Below are positions 28,101 to 34,450 of a DNA stretch of 41,809 nt, piece after piece. How positions within the stretch are numbered: the stretch's first letter is position 1; every line of letters starts with the position of its first letter. Where the stretch lies: the IMG/VR virus record IMGVR_UViG_3300005531_000016, positions 1 to 41,809 of that record; one strand, given 5' to 3'. The notes beneath the pieces are model-generated. The model searched no databases. It saw only the letters and a list, made by a program, of their open reading frames with translations, and was not told the origin of the DNA. Made by a program: the position numbers and the translations under genes. This DNA comes from a virus.

Positions 28101-28287
28101 GCAGTCTGGCTTCACGCAGATTGGCACGACCGCCGCACACGCTTCCAGTTTTGTTGACAACACAGTGAGCGCGGGGCACACCTACACGTATCGCGTTCGC
28201 GCGAAAAACGCGAATGGAAATTCCGCATACACCGTCGCCATCTGCTTCAATGGCGGAACGACGTGCGGAGGAACGGCACAAATCTAA
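25138..28287 (+). CDS. Exported multidomain protein: two ASH domains, propeller, LamG-like, FN3
   Basis: I choose the ATG at 25138, just after GGAGG, giving 1049 residues and a signal peptide MRKALALLLF...NAQAQ. Two ASH / choice-of-anchor-D-type domains follow (about 45-145 and 148-247), each with SLGFGNV or SFNFGNQ, LQNTG, a cysteine pair, and F(S)P..TG. Next is a Kelch-like beta-propeller (about 254-611) with repeated GG..Y and WxYD segments, then a LamG/concanavalin-like sandwich (about 637-929) with a YWYDDLIVS end strand, and a C-terminal FN3 domain (about 936-1041). Such a mosaic is typical of secreted acidobacterial proteins and is unusual in a phage. It probably binds polysaccharide; whether it is virion-borne is unknown. 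Confidence 0.78.
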   Translation: MRKALALLLFILVSALPLNAQAQVTGTGTISGVGQITVVPLPTATASPTSLGFGNVTQGQSSASQAVTLQNTGTTQLTIVSAVTTLPYSATTTCGATLAAGNSCVYNVVFSPTGTGSFPGTLTINDNSTTTPHVISLAGSGVPPAQPGASLTPASFNFGNQTTGTTSASQPFTLQNTGGAALSISSITASASFSQTNNCPASLGAGASCLINVTFSPSTTGLIQGSLSVVDNAAGSPQSASLSGTGIPPSSGGGVPATAGWFSIPNTAWASLCPNATGARPDVQGNSGCGAVVDAWAGGYLDTKRHRLCFTGGGHHDYYGNEIYCLNLDTLTIATQNVASNASTLNTNTNSYDTMPDGTPGARHTYGGLAYYPDIDSAIFMGGGPPNPGGTVSTTWAIDQSKLNPATTMGVQPSGAAKNMNPTVSGGTLDGQFGNCSVYDPNTQKMLLWEPWQSQPGNLWNYDQSTNTYTHLATFGSGSVFMDGNQSCALDPVHEVLYAIGNGKLLHVSVASGSSFTVTDSFSRSGCNTAQTSSGYPGVSFDQRDGGIVVWNGGNSITVYSPASDTCSTETYSGGPTTKGSAGTFGRWQYDNVLGVHVVCNENSENCFTLRRNVDVAAVNGFSNRVAGINTPGGSASIVSWQNFDSYPVTNKQQYFQTNIASQLTTDWTQPNTDGGALHFAFKNGDFQAGPGWFNYNFCAALNCLYGQGSEFYVQYKERISAAALSRSSWDSGFTDWKMAILREGDSNTQQATNCSSTPTDIVLDSDAGHIASAVMPWVYVNCGNAGTLNFLNSPFQPIQYPLASGATDLLDQPASGGPHYGSGVNGSTVPVTDPTAWNFTANEWFTIQAHVKIGTWNTASSVIEMWACHQAQPCRLVTNASDAALNDLGGSVTDKFGAIVLLPYATGATWLTNVDYWYDDLIVSNRRIPDPDVSTPNAPDSLSLSAISSSSITVNWRVNSNNGTAQDDTGFLVERCTGTVAVCMPNPQSGFTQIGTTAAHASSFVDNTVSAGHTYTYRVRAKNANGNSAYTVAICFNGGTTCGGTAQI

Positions 28288-28301
28288 GAGGAGGAACACG
28301 C

Positions 28302-28919
28302 ATGAGGAAACACATTCTTTCCCTGCTTTTTTGCCTGGCGGGAACTGCGGCTTTCGCACAAAGTCCGCAGAACTCCAACTCGATGTCATTCACCGTGGTA
28401 GCCTTGCCGCCCGGACCAACCATTACTTCGCTCGGCGGCCTCTCTCCCACTGGAAAGATTTACGCTGGCTCTGTCATGCAAATCATCGGCAGCAATTTCA
28501 CGAGCTCATGTGCCGCCCAGGTTGATGGCACAACGCAGCCAGCAAGCTCTTTCACATACAAGTCCAGCACGGAGATTGACTACACCATTCCCGCGAGTCT
28601 TTCCGCGGCAGCCCACACGATGGTGATTTCCTGCCCGCTTCCGGCACTGACCATGAATACGCCGGTGACACTCCCAAACGCCATAGCGGGGCAGAGCTAC
28701 TCTGCCGACCTGGCATCCCTTGCGAAATTGACCGGAGGAATCCCGCCATACAAGTTCAGCCTTACGGGTGGCTCTCTTCCAACGGGGCTCGCTTTATCGT
28801 CCAACGGCATTGTCACTGGTACGCCTTCTGGTGCTGGCTCTTTTAGCTTTGGATTCACCGTTACCGATTCCTCACAGTTATCTTCCCTGCGCCGTTTTCG
28901 CATTTTTCTTCCCGTTTGA
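28302..28919 (+). CDS. Exported two-domain Ig-like protein (IPT-like and He_PIG)
   Basis: The ATG at 28302 follows an excellent AGAGGAGGAAC site and yields 205 residues with a signal peptide ending AAFAQ. The first domain (about 38-120) resembles IPT/TIG: SLGGLSPTGKIYAGSVMQIIG, an S.TEIDYTIPASL strand pair and two cysteines. The second (about 125-198) is a good He_PIG putative-Ig match: A.AGQSYSADL, GGIPPYKFSLTGGSLPTGL and GIVTGTPSGAGSF. Both families are frequent in secreted proteins of soil bacteria. It closes the exported block, which suggests a small accessory adhesin. Confidence 0.75.
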   Translation: MRKHILSLLFCLAGTAAFAQSPQNSNSMSFTVVALPPGPTITSLGGLSPTGKIYAGSVMQIIGSNFTSSCAAQVDGTTQPASSFTYKSSTEIDYTIPASLSAAAHTMVISCPLPALTMNTPVTLPNAIAGQSYSADLASLAKLTGGIPPYKFSLTGGSLPTGLALSSNGIVTGTPSGAGSFSFGFTVTDSSQLSSLRRFRIFLPV

Positions 28920-28932
28920 AAAAGGAACATTC

Positions 28933-29196
28933 ATGTGCAATGCCACTGGACCAAAGTTTTTTTTGCCTCCCGCTCAACTCGGCTCTGCCGGAGCCGCAGG
29001 AGCGCCGGTGGCTTATGCGAGTTCTCCGCAGCAAGTCTCTAACGTGAGTGGAGGGCTGCCAGCCACAGCGCCACAGCCAACGCTGCCACCAATTTCACCG
29101 CTGCCGATCCAGAACAACCCCCTTGCTGGCGGTCCGCTTTGGGGCGTGAATCCAGGGGTGATCCCGATAATTTCCAGACTTATGAGCAGTTCCTGA
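28933..29196 (+). CDS. Small Pro/Ala-rich protein with Met-Cys start
   Basis: The ATG at 28933 follows AAAGGAAC and gives 87 residues starting MCNATG. The sequence is rich in Pro, Ala, Gly and Leu with no predicted secondary structure beyond a C-terminal hydrophobic segment (GVNPGVIPIISRLMSSS). The Met-Cys start and Gly/Pro composition resemble the two ejection-type proteins at 9493 and 10049, so a minor internal virion protein is possible. It lies at the junction of the exported block and the lysis genes. Confidence 0.6.
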   Translation: MCNATGPKFFLPPAQLGSAGAAGAPVAYASSPQQVSNVSGGLPATAPQPTLPPISPLPIQNNPLAGGPLWGVNPGVIPIISRLMSSS

Positions 29197-29205
29197 GAGT
29201 GCCCC

Positions 29206-29493
29206 ATGTTCAATTTCCCGCCTATAACGCTGGGAGCGCTTGTGCTCCTGGCGACGCAGTTCTTTCTCTGTCTCCGCTGGATGTATCGCAGCTACAGAAA
29301 TGCCGAGATCAACCGGCGCTTCGTCAAAGACGTTGCCACAAACCACCTGCCCCATCTGTACCAGGCGATGAAGCAGATCGCAAGAGCCAGTGGCATAGAG
29401 CTGGAAGACCCTCCTCCGGTTCAGTGGATCGATTTCGACAACGGCAATGGCCATCACAAGAAATTCTCTTCCCTATGGCACCGGATGACCTGA
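29206..29493 (+). CDS. One-TM membrane protein before the lytic enzyme (holin candidate)
   Basis: The 95-residue product has one hydrophobic segment at about residues 7-24, a basic stretch right after it (RWMYRSYRNAEINRR), then a soluble tail with NHLPHLYQAMKQIA and a PPPVQWIDF motif. This predicts N-out/C-in topology by the positive-inside rule. The gene overlaps the lytic transglycosylase by 19 bases, so a role in lysis (pinholin or regulator) is attractive but unproven; a single TM with a long cytoplasmic tail is not the standard holin form. Confidence 0.65.
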   Translation: MFNFPPITLGALVLLATQFFLCLRWMYRSYRNAEINRRFVKDVATNHLPHLYQAMKQIARASGIELEDPPPVQWIDFDNGNGHHKKFSSLWHRMT

Positions 29494-29945
29494 TCGCGCT
29501 TGCCAAGAGCCTTGCACCGCCGCTGGACCCGGCACTTGTGTGCGCGGTGATCGAGCAGGAGAGCGGATGGAATCAATGGCTCAATCGCTACGAACCGGAT
29601 TTCAGCGCCAACCCCCGTTACAAACCCACCATACTCATCCAATCACAAGACTTCGTGAAGCGAGCCACTTTTGAAATTTCCCTATCAACAGAAATCGTGA
29701 ACCGAGCCATGTCCTGGGGGCTGATGCAGGTTCTTGGACAGACTGCGCGAGAGAATGGATTTCTTCTGCCGATGGCCAGCCTTTGTGACGCCGAGTTTGG
29801 CATTCGCATCGGCTGCAAGATATTGCTGCGCAAAATCACCCTGAGCAACGGCGACAAAGTGGCCGGGCTACAAGCATGGAACGGAGGAGCAAACCCAAAT
29901 TACGCGGCAGAAGTAATGGCAAGAGAAGCGAGATACCAACAGTAA
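29475..29945 (+). CDS. Soluble lytic transglycosylase-type endolysin
   Basis: I choose the ATG at 29475, giving 156 residues and a complete SLT domain; the frame is open upstream but that part shadows the previous gene. The catalytic glutamate is Glu29 in the EQES motif, GLMQ lies at residues 82-85, and the closing motif LQAWNGGANPNYAAEVM is a variant of the SLT AYNAG..V..YV block. The enzyme would cleave the MurNAc-GlcNAc bond of peptidoglycan with formation of a 1,6-anhydro end. No signal peptide is visible, so release would need a holin. It is the only peptidoglycan-cleaving enzyme I find in the window. Confidence 0.85.
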   Translation: MAPDDLIALAKSLAPPLDPALVCAVIEQESGWNQWLNRYEPDFSANPRYKPTILIQSQDFVKRATFEISLSTEIVNRAMSWGLMQVLGQTARENGFLLPMASLCDAEFGIRIGCKILLRKITLSNGDKVAGLQAWNGGANPNYAAEVMAREARYQQ

Positions 29946-29958
29946 GGGGAAGGATGCA

Positions 29959-30141
29959 ATGGCAGATGTGTTCGCAGAAGTCAAGCGCGACCTAGATGCA
30001 CGAAATGAATTGGGGACTTCGCTCTACGGAGGCCCGCTGGAGGTGATAGACAAAAGAGACTGGTTGCTAGAAGCCTATCAAGAGGCCCTCGATCTCGTGA
30101 TTTATCTGCGGGCCGAGCTCATGCGAAGAGGAGCAATATGA
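29959..30141 (+). CDS. Small MazG-like helical protein
   Basis: The 60-residue product has a C-terminal helix DWLLEAYQEALDLVIYLRAEL with the EAxxEALDxxxYL pattern of phage MazG-like proteins; the first 30 residues hold a YGGPL segment. It is far shorter than MazG pyrophosphatases and lacks most of the EExxE/ExxD metal site, so catalytic activity would need a multimer or is absent. A strong AAGGGGAAGGA site precedes the ATG. The stop overlaps the next gene. Confidence 0.7.
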   Translation: MADVFAEVKRDLDARNELGTSLYGGPLEVIDKRDWLLEAYQEALDLVIYLRAELMRRGAI

Positions 30142-30437
30142 AGAGTTCGTTCATTCTCGACGGCAAGCCATTCTCCAGCGTTCGCGGCGGTCCGCCGCAG
30201 ATCGTCAAGGCCAAGCAGTTCCTTGACCGTCAAAAAGATGGCCTTCTGCTGTCCGGCGCGGAGCTGGCAAAGGCGCTTGGCTTTGGACAGCGCGGATTCC
30301 TCTCAACGTGTCATACCTACAAAGATTTCCTCGATGGTTATTTCGTGAAGGTGCGTTACCCATCACCACGCACGGTATGGGGAAGCCGCAAGACGATTGC
30401 AGAATTGCGAAAACACAAGGAAATCATAATCGCATGA
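30138..30437 (+). CDS. Hypothetical protein
   Basis: This 99-residue product starts by ATGA overlap with an AGAGGAG site. It has a basic, alpha/beta look with a possible helix-turn-helix-like stretch GAELAKALGFGQRGFLSTCHTY in the middle, which hints at DNA binding, and a basic C-terminus. It is coupled to the metallophosphoesterase by another 4-base overlap, so a shared function is likely. I do not recognise a family. Confidence 0.65.
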   Translation: MKSSFILDGKPFSSVRGGPPQIVKAKQFLDRQKDGLLLSGAELAKALGFGQRGFLSTCHTYKDFLDGYFVKVRYPSPRTVWGSRKTIAELRKHKEIIIA

Positions 30438-31468
30438 ACGTTGACCAACTGCTTGAAGCAACCAAAAAAGCCAAGCACGAACGTGCGGCGAACCTCGAGA
30501 AAAAAGCGCACAAAATTCTTCTTCGTGAAAATCTTACGCTCGTGGATTTGGCCGACCGTCTTGATTGTGCGCCAAGGGAAGCCAACCAGATTATTCTAAA
30601 CCTTAGAAACAAGGGATATAACCTCAGCCTGCGAAACGGCGAGGCTTCGGTTGCTTCGGAGATACCTTGCAGCCCGCCGTTGGTAATAAGCTCCAAGCGC
30701 TTTTTTGACGGAAAGTGGCACAAGTTTGGCCTGCTTGGAGATACCCACCTTTGCTCGAAATGGGCACGTCTTGACGTGCTTCGCGCACTCTACGATATCT
30801 ACGAACGCGAGGGTGTAACCACGGTCCTCCACGCCGGAAACATTGTAGATGGAGAATGCCGGTTTAACCGGCACGAGTTGGTTGTTAAGAGCGGCTTCGA
30901 GCCGCAAGCAGAATACCTTGCAGCCGAATATCCCCAGCGGAAGGGGATCGAAACGTGGTTCATTACAGGGGAAGACCATGAGGGCTGGTGGGTACAGCGC
31001 GAGGGTATTAACGTAGGCGAGCGTTTGCAGCAAACAGCGCAAAAAGCCGGGCGCAACGATCTGCGCTGGATTGGGCACACGGAGCGAGATATTTACTTCA
31101 AGGCCAAAAATGGCTCTGCCTGGGCCCGCATCATGCACCCTGGCGGAGGAACGGCATACGCCATAAGCTATACCACGCAGAAGCTCGTAGAAAGCTTCCA
31201 AGGCGGAGAAAAACCGCACATGCTCTTCGTAGGACACTACCACAAGTATGAACACGGATACCCGCGCGAGGTGCACGTCGTGCAGAGCGGCTGCGTACAG
31301 GATCAGAGCTCATTTATGCGGCGTCGCAAAATACAGGCCCATGTCGGCGGAGCGATTGTACGCTTTCACCAGTCGGATTCAGGTGAGATCAGCCGGTTCG
31401 TTTGCGAATGGATACCATTCTACGACCGAAAGTTCTACGCTGGTACTGACAAATTTTCTACGTGGTGA
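30434..31468 (+). CDS. Calcineurin-like metallophosphoesterase with N-terminal winged helix
   Basis: The ATG at 30434 overlaps the upstream stop (ATGA). The first 75 residues are a winged-helix-like domain (LTLVDLADRLDCAPREANQIILNLRNKG). The phosphoesterase domain shows GDTH with Asp103 and His105, HAGNIVDG, GEDHEG in place of GNHD/E, an IMHPGG histidine and GHYHK, i.e. the two-metal site of the family with slightly unusual second and third motifs. It could act on nucleic acid (SbcD-like) or nucleotides. The DNA-binding N-terminal part favours a nucleic-acid substrate. Confidence 0.8.
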   Translation: MNVDQLLEATKKAKHERAANLEKKAHKILLRENLTLVDLADRLDCAPREANQIILNLRNKGYNLSLRNGEASVASEIPCSPPLVISSKRFFDGKWHKFGLLGDTHLCSKWARLDVLRALYDIYEREGVTTVLHAGNIVDGECRFNRHELVVKSGFEPQAEYLAAEYPQRKGIETWFITGEDHEGWWVQREGINVGERLQQTAQKAGRNDLRWIGHTERDIYFKAKNGSAWARIMHPGGGTAYAISYTTQKLVESFQGGEKPHMLFVGHYHKYEHGYPREVHVVQSGCVQDQSSFMRRRKIQAHVGGAIVRFHQSDSGEISRFVCEWIPFYDRKFYAGTDKFSTW

Positions 31469-31498
31469 TTGACATTCGCCATGTCGCGGAGATATAAC
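31469..31498 (+). promoter_or_regulatory. Sigma70-type promoter for the integrase
   Basis: TTGACA at 31469-31474 is followed after 18 bases by TATAAC at 31493-31498. The predicted transcription start (about 31505) is only a base before an in-frame ATG at 31506, so initiation there would be leaderless. The likely true start at 31611 would have a 105-base leader. The -35 box directly follows the metallophosphoesterase stop codon region, so the integrase has its own promoter. Confidence 0.65.
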
Positions 31499-31610
31499 AT
31501 GCGTCATGGCGTCCCATCCCCTCTTGCCTCTGCCCGATGAGGACTCTTCCGGCTCATCTGCTACAATTGCCGCCGAGGCAATCGAGTCATCAGCCCAAAA
31601 GGGGGGTTCG

Positions 31611-32780
31611 ATGGCTCAAAGGCGTTTTCAAAGAGGCACAGTTTTTCTGCGAGGAAAGAATCCAGTATGGGTTGGCCGATACCTGGAGGATGTAATTCTG
31701 CCGGGTTCTCCCAACCCTGTCCGCGTGCGAAAGTCGGTGGTTCTGGGCACCAAAAGAGAGTATCCAACCAAGCGCCTGGCACAGCGCCGGATGGAAGTTA
31801 TTCTCGCCAGGATCAACGATTACTCCTATCGTCCCGGAAGGGTAGCCACGGTCGAGCAGTTCGCCGAAAGGTGGATGGCGCAAGTCGTTTCCAAGCTGAA
31901 GTCCTCCACCGCGCACGGCTACGCAGCGCATTTGAAAAACCAGATCGTTCCGCTTCTCGGCAAGTTGCGGCTTGACCAATTGGGAGTGGAAAACCAGCAA
32001 GTCTTTGTCACGCAGATTGCCGGCAAGGTCTCGCGGACGACCACAAAGAACATCCTTGCCACGCTGTCATCCATGCTTGGCACAGCCAAGAATTGGGGAT
32101 ATGCCTGCGAAACCGTTCATCTCAACCGGCTTGTCTTTCCAGAGCGAGGGGTGCGGCAGCGACGAACGGGTTTTTCTCCTAGCCAGGCGGCCCAGATCAT
32201 CGCGACGGCCCAGGGGCAATACCGGGTGATGTTTGCTCTTGCGGCAATGACTGGCCTGCGCGTAGGAGAAATACTAGGCCTACAAACCTCGGATTTCGAC
32301 TTCGAGCGCCGGATTTTTCATGTGCGCCGTTCGGTCTGGCGCGGCAAGCTACAAACCCCTAAGAGCACCAGCAGCGAATCTTCCCTTCCCCTCCCTGACG
32401 CCTTGGCAGCGATCGTGCACGAGTACATCGCCACGATACGGCCAGGGTTCCTTTTCCTCAACAATCGCGGCAGTCTCTTCATTGCCGAAAATGTCGTGCG
32501 CCAGCAACTCGTGCCAATCCTGCGTGCGCTCGGCATCCCGATAATCCCACGCCAAACTAGCTTCCACGCCTTCAGGCATCTGCATACCAGCATGCTGCTG
32601 GCGGCGGGAGCACCCGCATCCGTGGCCCAGGCACAACTGCGTCATGCCGATCCGCGCGTAACCCTTGGCATTTATGGGCATGTCATTGGCGACGAGCAGC
32701 GGCAAGCCGTGGAAAAAGTAGCGGCGATTCTTGTCCCAACTTGTCCCAAACAGAAGCCGGTCGGCGAATGGATTCAATGA
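31611..32780 (+). CDS. int: Tyrosine recombinase (phage integrase)
   Basis: I prefer the ATG at 31611, preceded by AGGGGGG, because family members begin with a basic RRFQRG segment; an in-frame ATG at 31506 would add 35 low-complexity residues. In the 389-residue form the N-terminal arm-binding part and SAM-like core-binding domain (about 75-170) precede a catalytic domain with Arg217 (TGLRVGEI), His319-x-x-Arg322 (HAFRH), His345 (LRHADPRVT) and nucleophile Tyr355 (IYGH). All key residues are present, so it should be active in site-specific integration and excision. Its strong upstream promoter fits independent expression. Confidence 0.93.
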   Translation: MAQRRFQRGTVFLRGKNPVWVGRYLEDVILPGSPNPVRVRKSVVLGTKREYPTKRLAQRRMEVILARINDYSYRPGRVATVEQFAERWMAQVVSKLKSSTAHGYAAHLKNQIVPLLGKLRLDQLGVENQQVFVTQIAGKVSRTTTKNILATLSSMLGTAKNWGYACETVHLNRLVFPERGVRQRRTGFSPSQAAQIIATAQGQYRVMFALAAMTGLRVGEILGLQTSDFDFERRIFHVRRSVWRGKLQTPKSTSSESSLPLPDALAAIVHEYIATIRPGFLFLNNRGSLFIAENVVRQQLVPILRALGIPIIPRQTSFHAFRHLHTSMLLAAGAPASVAQAQLRHADPRVTLGIYGHVIGDEQRQAVEKVAAILVPTCPKQKPVGEWIQ

Positions 32781-32790
32781 TTTAACGGCG

Positions 32791-32821
32791 GAGGCGTGTG
32801 GAAGTCGAATCCACACGCCTC
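32791..32821 (+). terminator. 12-bp perfect hairpin after the integrase (terminator or att-like)
   Basis: GAGGCGTGTGGA (32791-32802) pairs perfectly with TCCACACGCCTC (32810-32821) around a 7-base loop AGTCGAA. There is no T-run on the + strand (TCCTAACTTCTT follows), so termination would be partial. It could stop both the integrase and the converging leftward transcripts. An attP core is an alternative, as attachment sites often adjoin the integrase and resemble a tRNA stem-loop. Confidence 0.55.
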
Positions 32822-32916
32822 TCCTAACTTCTTGATGATTCGATTGCCTTTATGGATACGGAGACGAAAAACGAGGCCCTAATTGGCTGTTTTTTGTCCC
32901 AATTCTGTCCCATTTT

Positions 32917-33207
32917 TTAGGCGAGCGTAAGGCGTTCTCGGTGCGTAAGCCACGCCGTATGGGGGCCCGGTTCGATGACGGCTCCGGCTTTGAGGGCCGC
33001 GATGATCTGATTCCGTTTTTCGTCTCGCCTCTTCAGGGACTCCCTGAGCTTGCGCTGATCTTGGCGCACCTGGTCCTCCAGGAGCCCAAGTTCGGTCAGA
33101 TCGAGCTGGAGCAGTTGATTGGACGTGCGAATTGGCACAACGGAACAGCGATGACCAGCAGCGGGCATTCCACGACCGGTCACAAAGCGGACTGGGTTGG
33201 CCGCCAT
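32917..33207 (-). CDS. Leftward hypothetical protein with coiled coil
   Basis: I choose the ATG at 33207 because AGGAGGGG lies 5 bases before it; the frame is open further upstream but without a comparable site. The 96-residue product has a short beta start, then a long charged helix (LDLTELGLLEDQVRQDQRKLRESLKRRDEKRNQIIAALK) and a GAVIEPGPHTAWLTHRERLTL ending. I have seen such EPGPHTA endings in phage hypotheticals but know no function. It is the second gene of the leftward pair. Confidence 0.7.
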   Translation of the reverse strand: MAANPVRFVTGRGMPAAGHRCSVVPIRTSNQLLQLDLTELGLLEDQVRQDQRKLRESLKRRDEKRNQIIAALKAGAVIEPGPHTAWLTHRERLTLA

Positions 33208-33272
33208 CTCTACCCCTCCTGGTTGTGAATCTCCTCGCTGGAAGGAGCAAGGATGCGGCGGATTATGTATAG

Positions 33273-33608
33273 TCACGCGGAACGTGTCAAGCCAGATTTT
33301 ACCTTCTTCGAACCGTGTACAATTTGACTTTCCCTGTCGGCTTCCGCAAGGACGGATGACCGGCTGGCCCGCATTGCCTCGTGCTGCTTGATGGCGTAGC
33401 GAAGAATCGAGGGTTCGGGTAATTCCGTCCACTCACGCACAAGGCCCTGGGCACGCGCCTGTTCGGGCGTCAGGTGCGCCAGAAGGAACTGCTCAAGAAC
33501 GGTCCGCGCCAGCTCGGAAGAATTGCCATCCATGATCTTGTCGGCCAGTAACTTAAACGCCTTCCTCTTGGCCTGCGGCCACGGAAAGCCAAAGATCGAA
33601 CGGGTCAT
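33273..33608 (-). CDS. First leftward gene from the divergent control region (hypothetical)
   Basis: This 111-residue product starts at 33608 with GGAG 9 bases upstream and is transcribed leftward from a strong promoter. It is basic and mostly helical, with helices KRKAFKLLADKIMDG, SELARTVLEQFLLAHLT and SILRYAIKQHEAMRASRSS. Its place opposite the early genes is where a lysogeny repressor would normally sit, but I see no clear helix-turn-helix or cleavage (LexA-like) domain. A new kind of regulator or an immunity protein is possible; this is inference only. Confidence 0.7.
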   Translation of the reverse strand: MTRSIFGFPWPQAKRKAFKLLADKIMDGNSSELARTVLEQFLLAHLTPEQARAQGLVREWTELPEPSILRYAIKQHEAMRASRSSVLAEADRESQIVHGSKKVKSGLTRSA

Positions 33609-33654
33609 ATATTTTGCTCCATTGCTTGCTCCACTAGTCCCGTAAGGTCAGACG

Positions 33655-33682
33655 ATTGTAGATGCCGCAACGGCGGTGTCAA
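33655..33682 (-). promoter_or_regulatory. Leftward promoter of the divergent region
   Basis: On the minus strand TTGACA (33682-33677) is followed after 16 bases by TACAAT (33660-33655). Both boxes are close to consensus. The predicted start is about 33648, giving a leader of about 40 bases to the ATG at 33608. Confidence 0.7.
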
Positions 33683-33726
33683 GTAGCGCTTTCCTGTAGG
33701 ACCTCCAGCTTGGCAGTACTAACACT

Positions 33727-33787
33727 CACACAATCAGGTGTGTCAGCACACTGTGCAAAAAAAATGCTTGACAAGTGTTGTGTCACT
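33727..33787. promoter_or_regulatory. Cluster of small dyads, candidate operators
   Basis: The control region carries CACAC-6-GTGTG (33727-33742), GCACA-1-TGTGC (33746-33756) and AGTG-6-CACT (33774-33787), all in or beside the rightward promoter. The last lies inside the spacer of that promoter, where a bound repressor would block RNA polymerase. The A-run 33757-33764 may bend the DNA. The binding protein is unknown. Confidence 0.5.
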
Positions 33788-33796
33788 GGCGGATAA
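33768..33796 (+). promoter_or_regulatory. Rightward early promoter
   Basis: TTGACA at 33768-33773 and GGATAA at 33791-33796 are separated by 17 bases. The predicted start is near 33803 and the transcript would run through the small coupled genes into recombination and replication. It has the place and strength of an early promoter of a temperate phage. Confidence 0.68.
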
Positions 33797-33834
33797 GGTC
33801 TGTGCAACGCAACGATCTGTGAGGGAGGCGCCTT

Positions 33835-33978
33835 GTGGATCACCTAAACCCGTCGGATTCCGTTTATCCCCTGAAAGAAGCCTGGAACGAGGGCTGGAAC
33901 GTGGGCTTCCGGTGCGGCGCAGCCGCAATGCTGTTCCTCGGAAGTGCTGCGGCCTTGCTCTGGGTGGTGCTGCGATGA
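33835..33978 (+). CDS. Tiny membrane protein (47 residues, GTG start)
   Basis: The GTG at 33835 is 5 bases after GGGAGG, giving 47 residues. The first 25 are polar (VDHLNPSDSVYPLKEAW), the rest a TM helix (CGAAAMLFLGSAAALLWVVL). It ends with TGA overlapping the next ATG (ATGA). As the first gene after the early promoter it could be a membrane protein acting early in infection, for example in superinfection exclusion; that is inference. Confidence 0.65.
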   Translation: MDHLNPSDSVYPLKEAWNEGWNVGFRCGAAAMLFLGSAAALLWVVLR

Positions 33979-34175
33979 GCGAGCGCGGCGAATGCCCCGT
34001 GTGCGGAGAATCCCTCTGCAAGCACGGATCATGCACTGACAACTGTACGCCGTGGAAGGACGGCTGTCCGAACGCTAACTGCCAGGATTGCGCGGAGGCA
34101 GCATTCGAGCGGCGGCTCAATGACTACTACGGAAGCAGTATTCCGCAGACCGAGTACGAGGACATACGCCAATGA
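33975..34175 (+). CDS. Small cysteine-rich protein
   Basis: The 66-residue product starts by ATGA overlap with the tiny membrane gene, so it is probably translationally coupled. It has eight cysteines (CPVCGESLCKHGSC, then CTPW, CPNANCQDC), a likely metal-binding cluster holding one or two zinc ions. The C-terminal half is acidic. An upstream extension is open but has no ribosome binding site. Function unknown. Confidence 0.68.
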   Translation: MSERGECPVCGESLCKHGSCTDNCTPWKDGCPNANCQDCAEAAFERRLNDYYGSSIPQTEYEDIRQ

Positions 34176-34450
34176 AAATGTTCCAAGTCATTTGCGACGA
34201 ATGCGGCGCAACCAAGAAGGAAACGAACCATTGGTGGAAAGTCTACGTTACCAGAGATGCCTGCTTGGCCATCAGCCCCTACAGCGAGGTCGTTGTAGGA
34301 AAAGACGTCTGCGGGCAAGCCTGCGCTTCAAAGGCCGTAAGCCGGTGGTTGGCCACCGGATTTCTTGATTCACCAGCACTGAGGGGTGCTGCCTATGCTG
34401 ATGAGATTGAGGCAGAAAATTGGGAAAAAAGAGCAATTGGTGCTGATTAA
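34172..34450 (+). CDS. Hypothetical early protein with cysteine pairs
   Basis: This 92-residue product starts by ATGA overlap. It has CDEC near residue 8 and a VCGQACASKAVSRWL segment near residue 47, so a zinc-knuckle-like fold is possible, and a helical C-terminus. It belongs to the coupled early set. The 3' part overlaps the next gene by 56 bases in another frame. Confidence 0.65.
   Translation: MKMFQVICDECGATKKETNHWWKVYVTRDACLAISPYSEVVVGKDVCGQACASKAVSRWLATGFLDSPALRGAAYADEIEAENWEKRAIGAD

Noticed and set aside
16415-28919. Diversity-generating retroelement acting on the fibre genes
   Set aside because: No reverse transcriptase gene and no template/variable repeat pair seen in the window.
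32786-32826. tRNA 3' end (T-arm-like GTCGAATCC) after the integrase
   Set aside because: The loop bases and pairing do not fit a T-arm (no TTC at the loop start and the stem is 12 bp), and no acceptor or anticodon part precedes it.
32879-33250. Leftward frame of 123 codons overlapping the 96-residue gene
   Set aside because: Composition is Arg/Pro rich and shadow-like; the alternative frame has a perfect ribosome binding site and a sensible coiled coil.
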